DNA of 64,000 nt from NCBI GenBank assembly GCA_927443345.1, contig CAKMKJ010000052.1, positions 1 to 64,000 on the forward strand, read 5' to 3'. Every line of letters begins with the position of its first letter. Position 1 is the first letter of the stretch. The notes under the pieces are model-generated. The model was not told the DNA's origin. It searched no databases and saw only the letters and a program-made list of their open reading frames with translations. Source of the stretch: an uncultured Anaerolineaceae bacterium (GTDB lineage Bacteria; Chloroflexota; Anaerolineae; Anaerolineales; Anaerolineaceae). Both the position numbers and the translations under genes were made by a program. Shown here in pieces: positions 27,463 through 37,402 of this stretch.

Positions 27463-27491
27463 GAGCGGTGATATTTAATCGCCGCTCTTTT
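27463..27491 (+). terminator. Terminator of CBS-ACT gene
   Basis: A 10-base-pair stem GAGCGGTGAT / ATCGCCGCTC (one G-T pair), loop ATTTA, then four T. It isolates the gene from rnpB. Confidence 0.85.
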
Positions 27492-27501
27492 AATATCCTT
27501 A

Positions 27502-27530
27502 TTGACGCCCATTCCGCTTGAAGGTAAACT
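27502..27530 (+). promoter_or_regulatory. rnpB promoter
   Basis: TTGACG at 27502-27507, 17-base spacer, TAAACT at 27525-27530. The predicted start point falls on the first base of the P1 helix near 27537, which agrees with the RNA structure. Confidence 0.78.
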
Positions 27531-27536
27531 CAAAGT

Positions 27537-27925
27537 CCAGGCTGGTCAGATGGTCGCGGAGCCTTCGGGTTTCGAGGAAAGTCCGCTCTCCACAGAGCAA
27601 ACCGCCGGGTAACTCCCGGGGCGGGGCAACCTGCCGGATCGGGCCACAGAGACATACCGCCCACACGGGTAAGGGTGAAAAGGTGGTGTAAGAGACCACC
27701 GGCGTCTGCAGTAATGCAGCGGCCAGGCAACCCCCGGTTGGAGCAAGGCCAAGCAGAGACCAATTTCATCTTCGGGTGAAAGGAAGCGGCTCGTTTTCTT
27801 ATGAGTCTCGGGTAGGCTGCATGAGTCTGACGGTAACGTCAGACCTAGAGAGATGACCATCATATTTGGAGTCGTGCTTCGGCATACCCTTCAGATTACA
27901 GAAAGCGGCTTATAGACCGGCCTGG
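27537..27925 (+). ncRNA. rnpB: RNase P RNA, bacterial type A
   Basis: The catalytic RNA of RNase P, which trims the 5' ends of tRNA precursors. Universal elements are readable: GAGGAAAGTCC near 27576, GGGTGAAAAGGTG followed by GTAAGAGACCACC near 27671, and the 3' conserved ACAGAAAGCGGCTTATAG ending near 27914. P1 forms between CCAGGCTGGTC (27537-27547) and GACCGGCCTGG (27915-27925), with one G-T pair. The overall order of helices matches the ancestral type A. No T-run terminator directly follows P1; the next 200 bases contain unusual hairpins. Confidence 0.95.
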
Positions 27926-27987
27926 GTTTATCAGCTGAATTAGACTTAAAATAATATTACTCGTAGTGAAAACTTAGCAATGGAAAG

Positions 27988-28103
27988 TACTCCCTTGGGA
28001 GTATAGACCAGCCTGGAGTTTTTCATAAATTTATTGTGGGCAGAAAACATCTCAAGAAAAAAATAGCTATGCAGGGTACCCTTGGGGTACAGGCTGGCTT
28101 GGA
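27988..28103 (+). repeat. Two imperfect hairpin repeats echoing the rnpB P1 helix
   Basis: Copy A (27988-28016) is the hairpin TACTCCC-TT-GGGAGTA followed by TAGACCAGCCTGG. Copy B (about 28075-28103) is the hairpin GTACCC-TTG-GGGTAC followed by AGGCTGGCTTGG. Copy A repeats the rnpB 3' end TATAGACCGGCCTGG with one internal change and is the exact complement of the rnpB P1 5' strand CCAGGCTGGTC. Copy B contains CAGGCTGG, which equals the P1 5' strand and can pair with copy A. TTTTT follows copy A at 28019-28023. Confidence 0.6.
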
Positions 28104-28139
28104 AATACATTCAGGATTGCAGAAACCATCGATATCATC

Positions 28140-28610
28140 ATGAGTAAATTACACGCCTTCATTACAGCAAGCATGTCCACACGCTATACACTAGAGACTT
28201 CCGGTGGAAGGCAATTAACCCTTTCCATTGGTGTATCAAACGCTGAGCTCGACAATCTGTTATTACAACATCAGGCTAAATGTTATGCTTACCTGACAGC
28301 TTACAACCCTCAATCCACCACACTCAGCACGGTTGAAAATGAGCAGCGCCACCAGCAATTATGCAGTGAGTTGGATCAACGCGGCTTTCGCTATTTGACC
28401 GGCAAAGCCATCCCCGACACTGGCGAATGGGAACCCGAAACCTGCGTTTTTGTATTTGATATGCCACACTCCGATGTACTTGAGCTTTGCCAGGCTTACG
28501 CTCAAGATGGTGCTGTGGTCGGCGCGTTAGAATCCGTGCCAAAACTGATATTCACCAACCCCATACTGCTTGAAGAGTTTAGAATCCTGCTAAATGTTGG
28601 CAAAAGGTAA
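28140..28610 (+). CDS. DUF3293 family protein
   Basis: A 156-residue protein of unknown function. The pattern CYAYLTAYNPQST, then NEQRHQQLCSELDQRG, then PDTGEWEPETCVFVF matches the DUF3293 family, a small cytoplasmic alpha/beta protein with no assigned activity. It follows rnpB and its hairpin repeats, with no clear promoter of its own, so it may be read through from rnpB. The 262 bases between its stop and the converging mrpG stop hold nothing recognisable. Confidence 0.75.
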   Translation: MSKLHAFITASMSTRYTLETSGGRQLTLSIGVSNAELDNLLLQHQAKCYAYLTAYNPQSTTLSTVENEQRHQQLCSELDQRGFRYLTGKAIPDTGEWEPETCVFVFDMPHSDVLELCQAYAQDGAVVGALESVPKLIFTNPILLEEFRILLNVGKR

Positions 28611-28872
28611 AATTAATCAACCAAAATTCAGACGGGGCGATTTATCTTCCTTCAACCGACTGGCTTTAATTAGAATACTAGTAATCTACATAATGCGCGT
28701 TTTACTCACAACCCGCAGGTCGAGCAATCAAATTGCGTCCCCATTATTGTTTTCCAGAAGATAGTTTTACTAATATTACAACAAATAACTCTTCTGAATT
28801 TTGATCAAAGAGATAATTCTTTTCTAGTGACCTAAGTTCGTTGTCAAAAGACAGCATATTCGAGTAACGTTA

Positions 28873-29238
28873 CTAATCGTCATTATCCAAATTCGACAAT
28901 GTATGCGTAGAGAAGTTATAGTGACCTTCGAGAGCATCGCTCATGGTTTCTTTCCATAGTGGAACGCCAGAAAAGTATGCAGCTCGTGCGATGATTTGGG
29001 CAGCCACTGGTGCAGTGATCATAAAAAACAGTACCACTGAGAGAGCGCGGATGAAAATGGATAAACTGCCAAAATGAATGGATAATCCAAGCATCATGAA
29101 AAACACACCTAAAGTTGCCGACTTGGTATTGCTATGCATACGCATAAAGAGATCAGGCAGGCGAACAACGCCCAATGAAGCGATGAGCATAAAAGTAGCT
29201 CCAATCAGCATCATTACTTCACTCAGGATTTTTTCCAT
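28873..29238 (-). CDS. mrpG: Mrp Na+/H+ antiporter subunit G
   Basis: A 121-residue membrane protein with three helices (about 4-26, 35-57, 63-85) and a hydrophilic tail. VVRLPDLFMRMHSNTKSATLG is the MnhG/PhaG signature. It is the last gene of the mrpABCDEFG operon and overlaps mrpF by 16 bases. The complex exchanges cytoplasmic Na+ for external H+ and needs all subunits. Confidence 0.93.
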   Translation of the reverse strand: MEKILSEVMMLIGATFMLIASLGVVRLPDLFMRMHSNTKSATLGVFFMMLGLSIHFGSLSIFIRALSVVLFFMITAPVAAQIIARAAYFSGVPLWKETMSDALEGHYNFSTHTLSNLDNDD

Positions 29239-29492
29239 GGCAACTCTCCCTTCTCAATATGGAAAGCAAAAGCAATTGTGCTTAAAAATGTAATTAAAGC
29301 AAGTGCAAGCGCTACATCCAGGTAAATAGATTGATTAGAACGGACTGCATGGGCGGCAATCATCCCTACAGCCTGAATAGCCAATAAATCAAGTGCCACA
29401 ACACGGTCAGGAAGGGATGGACCCCGTAGCAATCGAAAAAAAGCAAGAAGCATCCCCAGAATCAGCATTCCAAAAATGATATTTATCATCAT
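29223..29492 (-). CDS. mrpF: Mrp Na+/H+ antiporter subunit F
   Basis: An 89-residue membrane protein with three helices. LRGPSLPDRVVALDLLA is the diagnostic loop of MnhF/PhaF. It starts 13 bases after mrpE ends and overlaps mrpG, consistent with one transcript. Confidence 0.93.
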   Translation of the reverse strand: MMINIIFGMLILGMLLAFFRLLRGPSLPDRVVALDLLAIQAVGMIAAHAVRSNQSIYLDVALALALITFLSTIAFAFHIEKGELPWKKS

Positions 29493-29505
29493 GATTTTCC
29501 CTTTG

Positions 29506-29982
29506 CTATCTTAATAAATCTAAAAGTTTGTCTTCCAATTGTTGAAGTCCGGCAATAGCTTTTTCCTCATCCTCTGCATAAATTGAATGAACATACAATA
29601 CCGTGTGGTCTGATGACACATCCAGACTTAAACTGCCAGGAGTGAGCGTAAGCAGGTTGGATAGCAACACTATCTCGGCTTGCGTATGTGCTTTCATTTT
29701 GTAAGCAATGACCCGCGGACGCATATGGTGTTTTGGCGATAGCACATCAATTGCCACCCTGATACTGGCTTTCAGCAACTCCCATAAAAAAAAGAGGAAG
29801 AAAACAACGCCTTTCGGAACTTTCTCAAAATATTTTGACTGCGGCAAGGCACGCCGAGATAAAAATAAAACTAAAAACCCAAGCAGATACCCGAAAAGTA
29901 AGTTTTGGGGCGAGAAGGATCCTAATAAGGCAGCCCAAGCGAGGGCAAGAAAAAGGTTGATAATGATATAAAAACTCATCAC
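29506..29982 (-). CDS. mrpE: Mrp Na+/H+ antiporter subunit E
   Basis: A 158-residue membrane protein: hydrophobic N-terminal half (two or three helices) and a cytoplasmic C-terminal domain. LLSNLLTLTPGSLSLDVS and LYVHSIYAEDEE are the conserved MnhE segments. It overlaps the end of mrpD by 4 bases. Confidence 0.93.
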   Translation of the reverse strand: MMSFYIIINLFLALAWAALLGSFSPQNLLFGYLLGFLVLFLSRRALPQSKYFEKVPKGVVFFLFFLWELLKASIRVAIDVLSPKHHMRPRVIAYKMKAHTQAEIVLLSNLLTLTPGSLSLDVSSDHTVLYVHSIYAEDEEKAIAGLQQLEDKLLDLLR

Positions 29983-31487
29983 AATCCTCCCAGTACAGCC
30001 GTAATATATCGTGCAGGTTCAAAGAGTTGCACACCGGTGCGCATTGCGATTTCAAAAACGGGACCGATCCCCACGCCAACCAAAATCGTTAAAGAAGCCA
30101 GCAGCACAATTGGTAGGATCATAGGCTTACAAAGAACCTTTTCTTGAACTACTGGCACATCTGGTGAAAGAGGAGGTGCGGGTTTCCAAAAAGCTTGATT
30201 CCACAATTTGATCATCGAATACAATGTAAAGAGACTAACGATCAGTGCAATTCCAACAACCCAGTATTGAGATTCAAGTAAACCCGTTTTGATCAGGTTA
30301 AATTTTGCGAAAAAACCTGATAGGGGTGGTATTCCCGCCAAAGACATGGCAGGGATTAAAAAGAGAATAGCTAAAAGCGGTTGGCTTCGATAAAGTCCGC
30401 CAAGTTTGTTCAAATCTGCGGTTTTACCCAGGTATTCAACCACTCCGCTAACCAAAAAGAGGTTTGTTTTCACTAAAATATGATGCATGATGTAAAAAAC
30501 AGAAGCAGCTAATGCCAGAGGTGTAAAAAGACCCAACCCCATAAGCATATATCCGATCTGGCTGACAATATGAAAAGAAAGAACACGCCGAAATTCATGC
30601 TGCACCATAGCACCAAAAACACCAATCAACATGGTCAGACATGACAACACCAGAATCAGTGTATGGGTGAAGCCGGTATCTTGAATGAATATGAGTGTAA
30701 ATACCCTGATCAGAGCATAGACGCCTACTTTAGTCAGCAAGCCAGAAAAGACCGCAGCAATCGCTGCAGGTGGCGTATGATAAGATGCCGGCAGCCAGAA
30801 AAAGAGCGGAAAAATAGCTGCTTTAATTCCAAATGCTGCTAAAAACAACACAGCAAGGGCAGAAATTAGTGCTCGAGATGAATTTGAATCAATCTGAGAG
30901 AATTTCACCGCCAGATCGGCCATATTCAATGTACCTGCTATACCATAGAGAATTCCTAAAGCGGCCAGAAATATAGCTGATGAGATCAGATTGATAACAA
31001 CATATTTTAATGCACCCGCCATTTGCGCACGTTCACCCCCCAAAGCCATCATTACAAATGATGAGATTAACATCACTTCAAACCAGACATACAAGTTAAA
31101 GATATCTGCTGTGAGAAAAGATCCATTTACACCCATCAACAAAAAGTGAAAAAGCGCATAAAAACCAAACGCGGTGCGTTGTTCTCCGATCATTGCCAGT
31201 GAGTACCACCCCACTGCCAACCCTACGATTGAGGTTAGTAATTGCATAATTGCACTAAACAGATCAGAGACGAGCGTTATACCATATGGCGCTGGCCAAG
31301 ATCCGATATGCAAGACAAGTATTTCATGTTTGAGTGTCAGAAAAAACAACCCAAGACTGGCACAAAACAAGACAATCGTTCCCACGAATCCTAAAATTCG
31401 TTGCAAGCGGGTTGACTTAAAACTCAACAAACACAAAATGCCAAAAAGCATTGGTATTAGAATGGGAGCTACCAATAAATTGGTCAT
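29979..31487 (-). CDS. mrpD: Mrp Na+/H+ antiporter subunit D
   Basis: A 502-residue, roughly 14-helix protein of the complex-I NuoL/M/N-like antiporter family. Key features: Glu in the fifth helix ([14 protein letters not shown]), a conserved Lys region [22 protein letters not shown], and the broken helix around [13 protein letters not shown]. It probably forms one of the two proton/cation paths of the Mrp complex, with MrpA. It overlaps mrpC and mrpE by 4 bases each. Confidence 0.95.
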   Translation of the reverse strand: MTNLLVAPILIPMLFGILCLLSFKSTRLQRILGFVGTIVLFCASLGLFFLTLKHEILVLHIGSWPAPYGITLVSDLFSAIMQLLTSIVGLAVGWYSLAMIGEQRTAFGFYALFHFLLMGVNGSFLTADIFNLYVWFEVMLISSFVMMALGGERAQMAGALKYVVINLISSAIFLAALGILYGIAGTLNMADLAVKFSQIDSNSSRALISALAVLFLAAFGIKAAIFPLFFWLPASYHTPPAAIAAVFSGLLTKVGVYALIRVFTLIFIQDTGFTHTLILVLSCLTMLIGVFGAMVQHEFRRVLSFHIVSQIGYMLMGLGLFTPLALAASVFYIMHHILVKTNLFLVSGVVEYLGKTADLNKLGGLYRSQPLLAILFLIPAMSLAGIPPLSGFFAKFNLIKTGLLESQYWVVGIALIVSLFTLYSMIKLWNQAFWKPAPPLSPDVPVVQEKVLCKPMILPIVLLASLTILVGVGIGPVFEIAMRTGVQLFEPARYITAVLGGL

Positions 31488-31849
31488 ACGTTTTCTTCAC
31501 CTCCCATAGCTGCACTTCGTAATTTATCAAGATCGTCAGTTTTTACACTCTTGTAAGCTCTGTAGGTTAATGCCAATGCAAAAGCAGTCAACCCAAAACT
31601 AATCACAATCGCAGTCAAAACCAGAGCCTGCGGCAAAGGATCTGCATGAGGTTGACTTAATACGGTTTCTTCGGCTTTTATCACGGGTGAATTTCCACGC
31701 GTAATACCTGAGCTAACAAAAATAAGCATATTGGTTGCCTGACTTAAAAGCACAATACCGATCAGGATTTTTACCAGGCTTCGACGTAAAATCATATAAA
31801 CTGCGGCAGCATATAAACCTCCAATCATGATTGCCAAAATAATCTCCAT
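31484..31849 (-). CDS. mrpC: Mrp Na+/H+ antiporter subunit C
   Basis: A 121-residue, three-helix homologue of complex I subunit Nuo[18 protein letters not shown] and [17 protein letters not shown] are the conserved segments. It overlaps mrpD by 4 bases and lies 2 bases after mrpB. Confidence 0.94.
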   Translation of the reverse strand: MEIILAIMIGGLYAAAVYMILRRSLVKILIGIVLLSQATNMLIFVSSGITRGNSPVIKAEETVLSQPHADPLPQALVLTAIVISFGLTAFALALTYRAYKSVKTDDLDKLRSAAMGGEENV

Positions 31850-31851
31850 GA

Positions 31852-32268
31852 TCAGATCTCCTCTTCAAATATAAAAACAAACATCAGCGTTACACCGGCA
31901 ACGACAAAGAATACCCCCAGATCAAAAAAGAATGGTGTTCCAATGTCAAAGGGGGTGTTCCTTGGAATCGGAATTTTTAACCATACGCCACTGAGAAAAG
32001 GTTTCCCCATTAATATTGGAATTAATCCGCTTATGAGCGCCAATAATAAACCTGATCCAATCAGAAAACGAGGATCAATAGAGAGCACCTGCCTGGCACG
32101 TTTTGCCCCGTATGCAATGGTATATAACGAAAGGCTTGCTGCTGCAATCAACCCGGCAGCAAAACCCCCTCCAGGTTCATTATGACCTCGCAGGAATGTG
32201 TAGATTGAGAATAACAGCAATAAAGGCAGAAGATAGCGGATCGTTACGCGAAGAATAAAGGAATTCAT
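31852..32268 (-). CDS. mrpB: Mrp Na+/H+ antiporter subunit B
   Basis: A 138-residue, four-helix membrane protein. The signature [16 protein letters not shown] lies near residue 28 and [17 protein letters not shown] near 108. It overlaps the mrpA 3' end by 4 bases. Confidence 0.94.
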   Translation of the reverse strand: MNSFILRVTIRYLLPLLLLFSIYTFLRGHNEPGGGFAAGLIAAASLSLYTIAYGAKRARQVLSIDPRFLIGSGLLLALISGLIPILMGKPFLSGVWLKIPIPRNTPFDIGTPFFFDLGVFFVVAGVTLMFVFIFEEEI

Positions 32269-34571
32269 TTGCTAATCTCCTTGCTTCCTTTTCTATTACG
32301 ATATTTGAGAAGCGCAAACACACCCAGCGCTGCAATAGATAGGACCGTTATCTCTCCAAGAGTATCTATGCCACGAAAATCAATAAGAATCACATTAACC
32401 ACATTGCGTCCATGCCCGAGAAGGTAGGCGTTTTCTGCATAATACTGTGATATCGGTGGAAAGATCCGGTTTCCAAGTGATGACATTACAAGAACAGTCA
32501 TTAATGCACCGGTAAACAGCGCAATAAATACATCCCTTACCCTTGCATGCGGTGAACTGAAATCAGCAAATCGCGGCATGTGATAGAAGGCGACGACGAA
32601 CAAAATCACCGTAAGAGACTCTATCAAGAATTGTGTCATTGACAGATCAGGTGCACCAAACAACAGATAAAGTATTGAGATGCTGAACCCAATTGCCCCC
32701 ATTGAAGCAACTGCAGCAAGACGAGACTTGGCTATTGTTGCATAAAATGCAGCAATTAGAACAATAAGAACCAATCCTATTTCATAAAACCTCGGCGCTA
32801 ATAACTGCTCAGGCAGTTGTAAGCCCCCTTTTAATAACAGGGTTAAACCTGCCCCGCCAATCACTGAGATAATGATGGTTGACAAATAATAACGTAAGTA
32901 CCCATTCTGTAATTTATCTATGATTATTGATGCAAATCGCAGCGTGAATTGCCATGAAAGCTGGTAGATTTTTTCAGGACCTGGCAAACGATAGAGCTTT
33001 TGAAGCAAGATTCTGAGGTAAGGAATAAGAAAATAGACTCCGAAACCTGCTATCAGGGTTAGCAAACTAAGAATGAATGGCGGCGTTAGTCCATGCCAAA
33101 GAGCAAGCTTAATGTTGACTGATTGTTGAACTGTTGCACTGACGACTGCTTTGATTATCTCACCACTACCAGATGCAAAAACGCCAACCATCAAACCAAT
33201 AAATGCTAACACAATAGGGCCAGTCAACATTGCCACCGGTGCTTCATGAATTGTTTTCAAGGGAGAATCCGAAATCTCAACCGGACGCCGCCAAAAAGGG
33301 TTGATGCAAATTAAAATCGCAACTATGACATTAGCGAAAGCAGCAAAAACCACCGCAGCAAGAACCCATAGATTTGCCTGTAAGACCCTTTCATAGAGCA
33401 CTTCTTTCGCTACAAAACCAAAAAACGGAATAACTCCTGCCATGGACAAGGCAGCAACAGCGGCTGTTACCGCTGTTACAGGCATTTTTTTGGCTAATCC
33501 CCCCAAAAAACGAATATCGCGCGTTCCTGCTTCATGGTCGATGGAGCCGGCTATCATGAAAAGTGCACCCTTATAAAATGCATGTGCGGTAATAAATATG
33601 ATGCAAGCTTTAACCGCCAAAGTATCGCCATATCCCAATAACATGGTCATTGTTCCGAGTGCCGACACAGTGGAATACGCCAATAATCGCTTAAGGTCAG
33701 TTTGACCCAGCGCGAGGATGGCGCCAATAACCGTTGTGATGGCACCTACGACCACGATTATGTTTTGCCATTCAGCGGTTCCCCCCATTATGGGCAATAG
33801 GCGCGCCAACAAATACACACCAGCTTTAACCATGGTGGCCGAGTGCAAGTAGGCACTCACAGGTGTGGGAGCTTCCATTGCATTGGGAAGCCAAAAATGA
33901 AATGGAAATTGAGCTGATTTAGTAAAAGCGCCTGCAAGGACAAGGATCAATGCTGGTAGATAGAGAGTACTTTCGCGTAATAAATGTCCAGAGTGAAATA
34001 GCTCTGAAATGACATAAGTGCCACTAATCTCTCCGATTAAAACAAAACCTGCTAGCATTGCCAACCCGCCAAGGCCAGTTACCAGCAATGCTTGCAATGC
34101 GGCGTCTCTTGATCGCTGTTCATCATGCTTGAAGCCAATCAAGAAAAAGGAACTTAAACTGGTCAATTCCCAAAAGATAAACAATAGAATCAAATTATCA
34201 GACAGCACCACACCAAGCATTGATGCCATAAAAATGAAAAGCCAAAAATAAAAACGCCCCAAGTCTTGGTGGCCTTTTAGATACCCGCTGGCATATAAAC
34301 AAACAAAAAAACCGATGCCGCTGATTAGCACTGCAAATAGAAGTCCCAATCCATCAAAATTGAACGCCAGGGACAGACCGATTATGTCACCCCAGGGTAA
34401 GTTCATGCGGACTGGCTCAGCAGTCTTGGTAAAAAGCAAATATAGGAAGAAGACAACCTGTAAAAATGGCAAAACAGACAGGATTAAGCCCGCCCTTGTT
34501 CGCCATTTTTTTGTTAACCAGAGAGCAAACAAAGCTGCAAAGAAACCTGCAAAAACGACTAAAGATGTCAT
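32265..34571 (-). CDS. mrpA: Mrp Na+/H+ antiporter subunit A
   Basis: A 768-residue, ~21-helix protein. The first ~480 residues are NuoL-like ([49 protein letters not shown]). The C-terminal part contains a NuoJ-like segment ([20 protein letters not shown]). The separate mrpB gene carries the rest. ATG 34571 has GAGGA 7 bases upstream and is preferred; ATG 34586 is an in-frame alternative. It heads the leftward mrpABCDEFG operon, which supplies Na+/pH homeostasis using the proton-motive force. Confidence 0.95.
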   Translation of the reverse strand: MTSLVVFAGFFAALFALWLTKKWRTRAGLILSVLPFLQVVFFLYLLFTKTAEPVRMNLPWGDIIGLSLAFNFDGLGLLFAVLISGIGFFVCLYASGYLKGHQDLGRFYFWLFIFMASMLGVVLSDNLILLFIFWELTSLSSFFLIGFKHDEQRSRDAALQALLVTGLGGLAMLAGFVLIGEISGTYVISELFHSGHLLRESTLYLPALILVLAGAFTKSAQFPFHFWLPNAMEAPTPVSAYLHSATMVKAGVYLLARLLPIMGGTAEWQNIIVVVGAITTVIGAILALGQTDLKRLLAYSTVSALGTMTMLLGYGDTLAVKACIIFITAHAFYKGALFMIAGSIDHEAGTRDIRFLGGLAKKMPVTAVTAAVAALSMAGVIPFFGFVAKEVLYERVLQANLWVLAAVVFAAFANVIVAILICINPFWRRPVEISDSPLKTIHEAPVAMLTGPIVLAFIGLMVGVFASGSGEIIKAVVSATVQQSVNIKLALWHGLTPPFILSLLTLIAGFGVYFLIPYLRILLQKLYRLPGPEKIYQLSWQFTLRFASIIIDKLQNGYLRYYLSTIIISVIGGAGLTLLLKGGLQLPEQLLAPRFYEIGLVLIVLIAAFYATIAKSRLAAVASMGAIGFSISILYLLFGAPDLSMTQFLIESLTVILFVVAFYHMPRFADFSSPHARVRDVFIALFTGALMTVLVMSSLGNRIFPPISQYYAENAYLLGHGRNVVNVILIDFRGIDTLGEITVLSIAALGVFALLKYRNRKGSKEISK

Positions 34572-35022
34572 CAATTCATTCCTCATAAGGAGTAATAACT
34601 ATTCATCTAAAACAATTAATAGCTCTCTCGATAATTATTATGATGAATTTAGTATTTGGTCCCGAAATTCGTTGTATTGTCTGGCAATTAAACCAATCTT
34701 GCTAGCTTGATTGACAGCTACCCATTAGGGACCTGATTAAACGGATTCAGACGAATAAATCCGTAAAAATATTTTATCATTAAAGCTAATCAGAGCAGCA
34801 GAAATTCGAACTGAGAAGCATGCTCATAAGAAGAATAATTAAAATTAACACAGAAAAGAAAAAAATCAGTGGTTTTATAGCGCTATTCGCATAAATTTGG
34901 AATAAATTGCGTTCTATTGCATCAATGAATTAGTTAATGCAATTCATCTATGAAAGCATTCTTACTCTGGGTGAATTGTTATCAGTTTTTTCGTTCCTTT
35001 ATCCACTGTTACTTTTGATGAT
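34572..35022. other. AT-rich intergenic region upstream of mrpA
   Basis: About 450 bases between the mrpA start and the 3' end of the pentapeptide gene. It must hold the mrp promoter, but I could not find a convincing -35/-10 pair, hairpin or small gene. The sequence is AT-rich and low in complexity. Confidence 0.5.
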
Positions 35023-35460
35023 TTATATCAACACAGCACCCAGTAATTTTGGGTCACAATCATCAGGCCAAACCGTTTTATCATCAAAAACGGCACCTGC
35101 GAAAGTCGCATCTTCTAAATCAGCACCAGTAAGATTTGCACCTGTTAAAACAGCTTGATCCAGGTTGGCGCCCTTGAAACTCGCTCCTTGTAATTGGGCG
35201 TTTTTCAAATTGGCACCCTGGAGTATTGCGCGTTTAAAAAAGGCGCCTTTGAGATTAGCTTCTTCTAAATTTGCATTGCATAGTAATGAACGTTTTAGGT
35301 TTGCACCTTCAAGGCTGACATTTTTTAGATTCGCTCCAACCAAACCTGCACTATAGAGATCTGCTTCTACAAGATTCAACCTCTTTCCATCTTCATAACC
35401 CAACAAGAAACGATTATGCAAATTTACAGCATCCATTATTTCTTCGTATTCAAGTCTCAT
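35023..35460 (-). CDS. Pentapeptide repeat protein
   Basis: A 145-residue protein. After ~25 residues it is built of about 18 consecutive A(N/D)L-x-x pentapeptides (about residues 28-125), which fold as a right-handed quadrilateral beta-helix. Related proteins act as DNA mimics that protect gyrase, but many have no known role. No signal peptide or membrane segment is seen, so it is probably cytoplasmic. AGGATGG precedes the ATG. Function is unknown. Confidence 0.85.
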   Translation of the reverse strand: MRLEYEEIMDAVNLHNRFLLGYEDGKRLNLVEADLYSAGLVGANLKNVSLEGANLKRSLLCNANLEEANLKGAFFKRAILQGANLKNAQLQGASFKGANLDQAVLTGANLTGADLEDATFAGAVFDDKTVWPDDCDPKLLGAVLI

Positions 35461-35571
35461 ATTGCCATCCTAACAAGTGTTTGAGGTGGATCAAGAAATT
35501 TCCAAATCAATTTTAATTATGGGTAGAAATGAAAATAGTAGATCAATAAAATACTAATCGGTATCTTTATG

Positions 35572-35623
35572 AAAAAAAGATTGGTTTCCCCAGCATTAAT
35601 ATTGCACAAAACAAAGGGAAACC
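35572..35623 (-). terminator. Terminator of the XRE-cupin-NifX gene
   Basis: On the minus strand GGTTTCCC and GGGAAACC form an 8-base-pair stem with a 25-base loop, followed by AATC and seven T (A run at plus 35572-35578). Confidence 0.65.
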
Positions 35624-35676
35624 TAATCAGTAGTCTCAGTAAAAACCTTTTAGAATAATTCATCAAGCGCTTTTCT

Positions 35677-36708
35677 TCAGTGAAGCATTTCAGTGTGATC
35701 GATGAGTTTTCCGTCAATAAATGCTTGAACCGCGGCATCAATATCGCTCAAGTCGGTAACAACAGGTTGAATGTTTAATTGACGCATACTTTCATATGCA
35801 CCCATTCTCATACCGCCGCACAACAGCGCTTTGCAATCAGCGATGGTCTCCGCCATGCTCACATGCTTATTATGTGAAGCCGAATCCATTCCATGACCTG
35901 CGCCAGGTGCTTCTTCAGTATGTGCCTGTTCCTTGAAATGTGTGTGCCCCATTTTATCGCGCATTTCGCGGCTTACAATTTTGCCTTCTTCAATTGTCAA
36001 CACCAAATAGTAAGGGGCGCGTCCAAAATGCTGGCTGATCGTTTTACCATCGTCAGTAATCGCTGCTACTTTCATATTAATCTCCTTTTTCATTGTTTCC
36101 ACAGAAAAGTGCCTTCCACCTGGTTCTTCCCTCCCATCGGATGGAAAAAGTGTAAGCAATATTTCAGCGGATTGCTTTGTTGGATTTTCCCAACAGTGAG
36201 GAAGATGCGCTTCGAAAACCAGGCTATCACCTGCTCTTAAAACATATTCTTCACCTTCAATTTGATAACGGATGGTTCCGGCCAGACAATAGACAAATTC
36301 ATAACCGGTATGAACTATCATCCGATCGCCGCTGCCCATTCCGGGTTTAATTGTGACCACAAAAGGCTGAACTGCATTTCCGGCAAAATCCTTGCCCAGG
36401 TTTTGCATTCTTGTACTACCAAAAGCTGTCTGAGGGCGGTTGTTTGCAGAAGTGAATACCACACGCTTGTCGACTGGTTCACATTCAAAGAATGCTGAAA
36501 TAGGTATCTGAATGGCAACAGCCAATTGCTGGAGAGTACTCACCGAAGGAGATGATTTATCGTTTTCAATCAAACTCAAAGTATTAATATTCAAACCACT
36601 GCGTTCGGCCAGGGACTTTAAAGAGAAACCTTTTTTTGTCCGCAGCTCTCGGAGTCTTCTTCCAACCAATGCTTCAGCGGGGGTTTGTTCTCCAGCAATT
36701 GAACCCAT
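35677..36708 (-). CDS. XRE-cupin regulator fused to a NifX/NifB-like (dinitrogenase cofactor) domain
   Basis: A 343-residue protein. Residues 14-70 form an XRE helix-turn-helix (SLKSLAERSGLNINTLSLIE). Residues ~105-185 form a cupin sensor domain (TGYEFVYCLAGTIRYQIEGE, DSLVFEAHLPHCWENP). Residues ~212-343 form a dinitrogenase iron-molybdenum cofactor-binding domain (MKVAAITDDGKTISQHFGRAP, CKALLCGGMRMGAYESM). XRE-cupin proteins usually stop near 190 residues. Here the frame runs without a stop into the second domain, whose own Met212 (ATG at 36075) is preceded by AGGAG at ideal spacing. It may thus be a fusion, two overlapping products, or both. The OsmC gene ends 5 bases upstream, so the two share a transcript. 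Confidence 0.85.
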   Translation of the reverse strand: MGSIAGEQTPAEALVGRRLRELRTKKGFSLKSLAERSGLNINTLSLIENDKSSPSVSTLQQLAVAIQIPISAFFECEPVDKRVVFTSANNRPQTAFGSTRMQNLGKDFAGNAVQPFVVTIKPGMGSGDRMIVHTGYEFVYCLAGTIRYQIEGEEYVLRAGDSLVFEAHLPHCWENPTKQSAEILLTLFPSDGREEPGGRHFSVETMKKEINMKVAAITDDGKTISQHFGRAPYYLVLTIEEGKIVSREMRDKMGHTHFKEQAHTEEAPGAGHGMDSASHNKHVSMAETIADCKALLCGGMRMGAYESMRQLNIQPVVTDLSDIDAAVQAFIDGKLIDHTEMLH

Positions 36709-36713
36709 CTATA

Positions 36714-37148
36714 TTACTCCACGGAAAATTCTACGGGGGTCAAGTTATGGATATTATCTGAGATCGGGCATCGTGCATCCACTTCCTTCAAGAAAGCTTC
36801 TTTTTCTTCCTGACTCATATCTGCATCAATTTTTGTGTGAACACGAATACCGGTGAATCCAGACCGCACCGCGGTGCTTTTGCCCATTAATACATCCGTA
36901 TCCAATTCACCTTCAACGTGACACTCAATTTTTCTAATTGGCAAGCGGCGTTGTTTTGCCACAATATTACCAATGGTCACAATGCAACCTGCCAAAGAAA
37001 TGAAAAGGTATTCCAATGGTGTCGGGCCGGCATCGGTTCCTCCATCTGCCTGCGGTTGATCAACAATCGCAATATGCTGCCTCGATTTTGTTTCGATTTT
37101 GAACCCTGCTATTTGCACTGCATCTACAGAAACTAATTTGACTGGCAT
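36714..37148 (-). CDS. OsmC-family protein
   Basis: A 144-residue OsmC/YhfA-like protein. Two cysteines are placed as in the family, in FISLAGCIVTIGN and DARCPISDN. Some OsmC/Ohr proteins reduce organic hydroperoxides through this pair; other members have no proven activity. GGAG precedes the ATG. It is the first gene of a two-gene unit with the XRE-cupin-NifX regulator, suggesting a redox- or sulfur-related response, which is inference. Confidence 0.85.
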   Translation of the reverse strand: MPVKLVSVDAVQIAGFKIETKSRQHIAIVDQPQADGGTDAGPTPLEYLFISLAGCIVTIGNIVAKQRRLPIRKIECHVEGELDTDVLMGKSTAVRSGFTGIRVHTKIDADMSQEEKEAFLKEVDARCPISDNIHNLTPVEFSVE

Positions 37149-37296
37149 TTTTCTCCTTATGAACCCATAAATATACTATTATTATAGTACATAATATGCA
37201 ATTATGTAAATTTCATACCAAAATTATTATATAATTAGATGTAAATATCAAGAAGACTCTCCAGGCAATAGACACGATTGAAAAATTCACCATAGC

Positions 37297-37330
37297 AAAA
37301 AAAAACTGGCCAATTCTAAAAATTGACCAG
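37297..37330 (-). terminator. Terminator of the second receiver-CpaE gene
   Basis: A 10-base-pair stem CTGGTCAATT / AATTGGCCAG (one mismatch), loop TTTAG, followed on the minus strand by nine T. Confidence 0.8.
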
Positions 37331-37402
37331 GTAAATATAACTTTCATATTGAAATAGGGTACCTTAGTAATGCGCGAGGCTAAATTGAAAAACTGTTGCC
37401 TG

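Noticed and set aside
28611-28872. A possible gene or RNA between DUF3293 and mrpG
   Set aside because: No frame with a ribosome-binding site, no hairpin with T run and no conserved motif was found.
34937-35158. Frames rich in 'APAKVA'-like repeats on the plus strand at the pentapeptide gene
   Set aside because: These are the reverse image of the pentapeptide repeats, not a separate protein.
36075-36090. Treating the NifX-like domain as a wholly separate gene
   Set aside because: There is no stop codon between it and the cupin domain; it is kept as one frame with a noted internal start.
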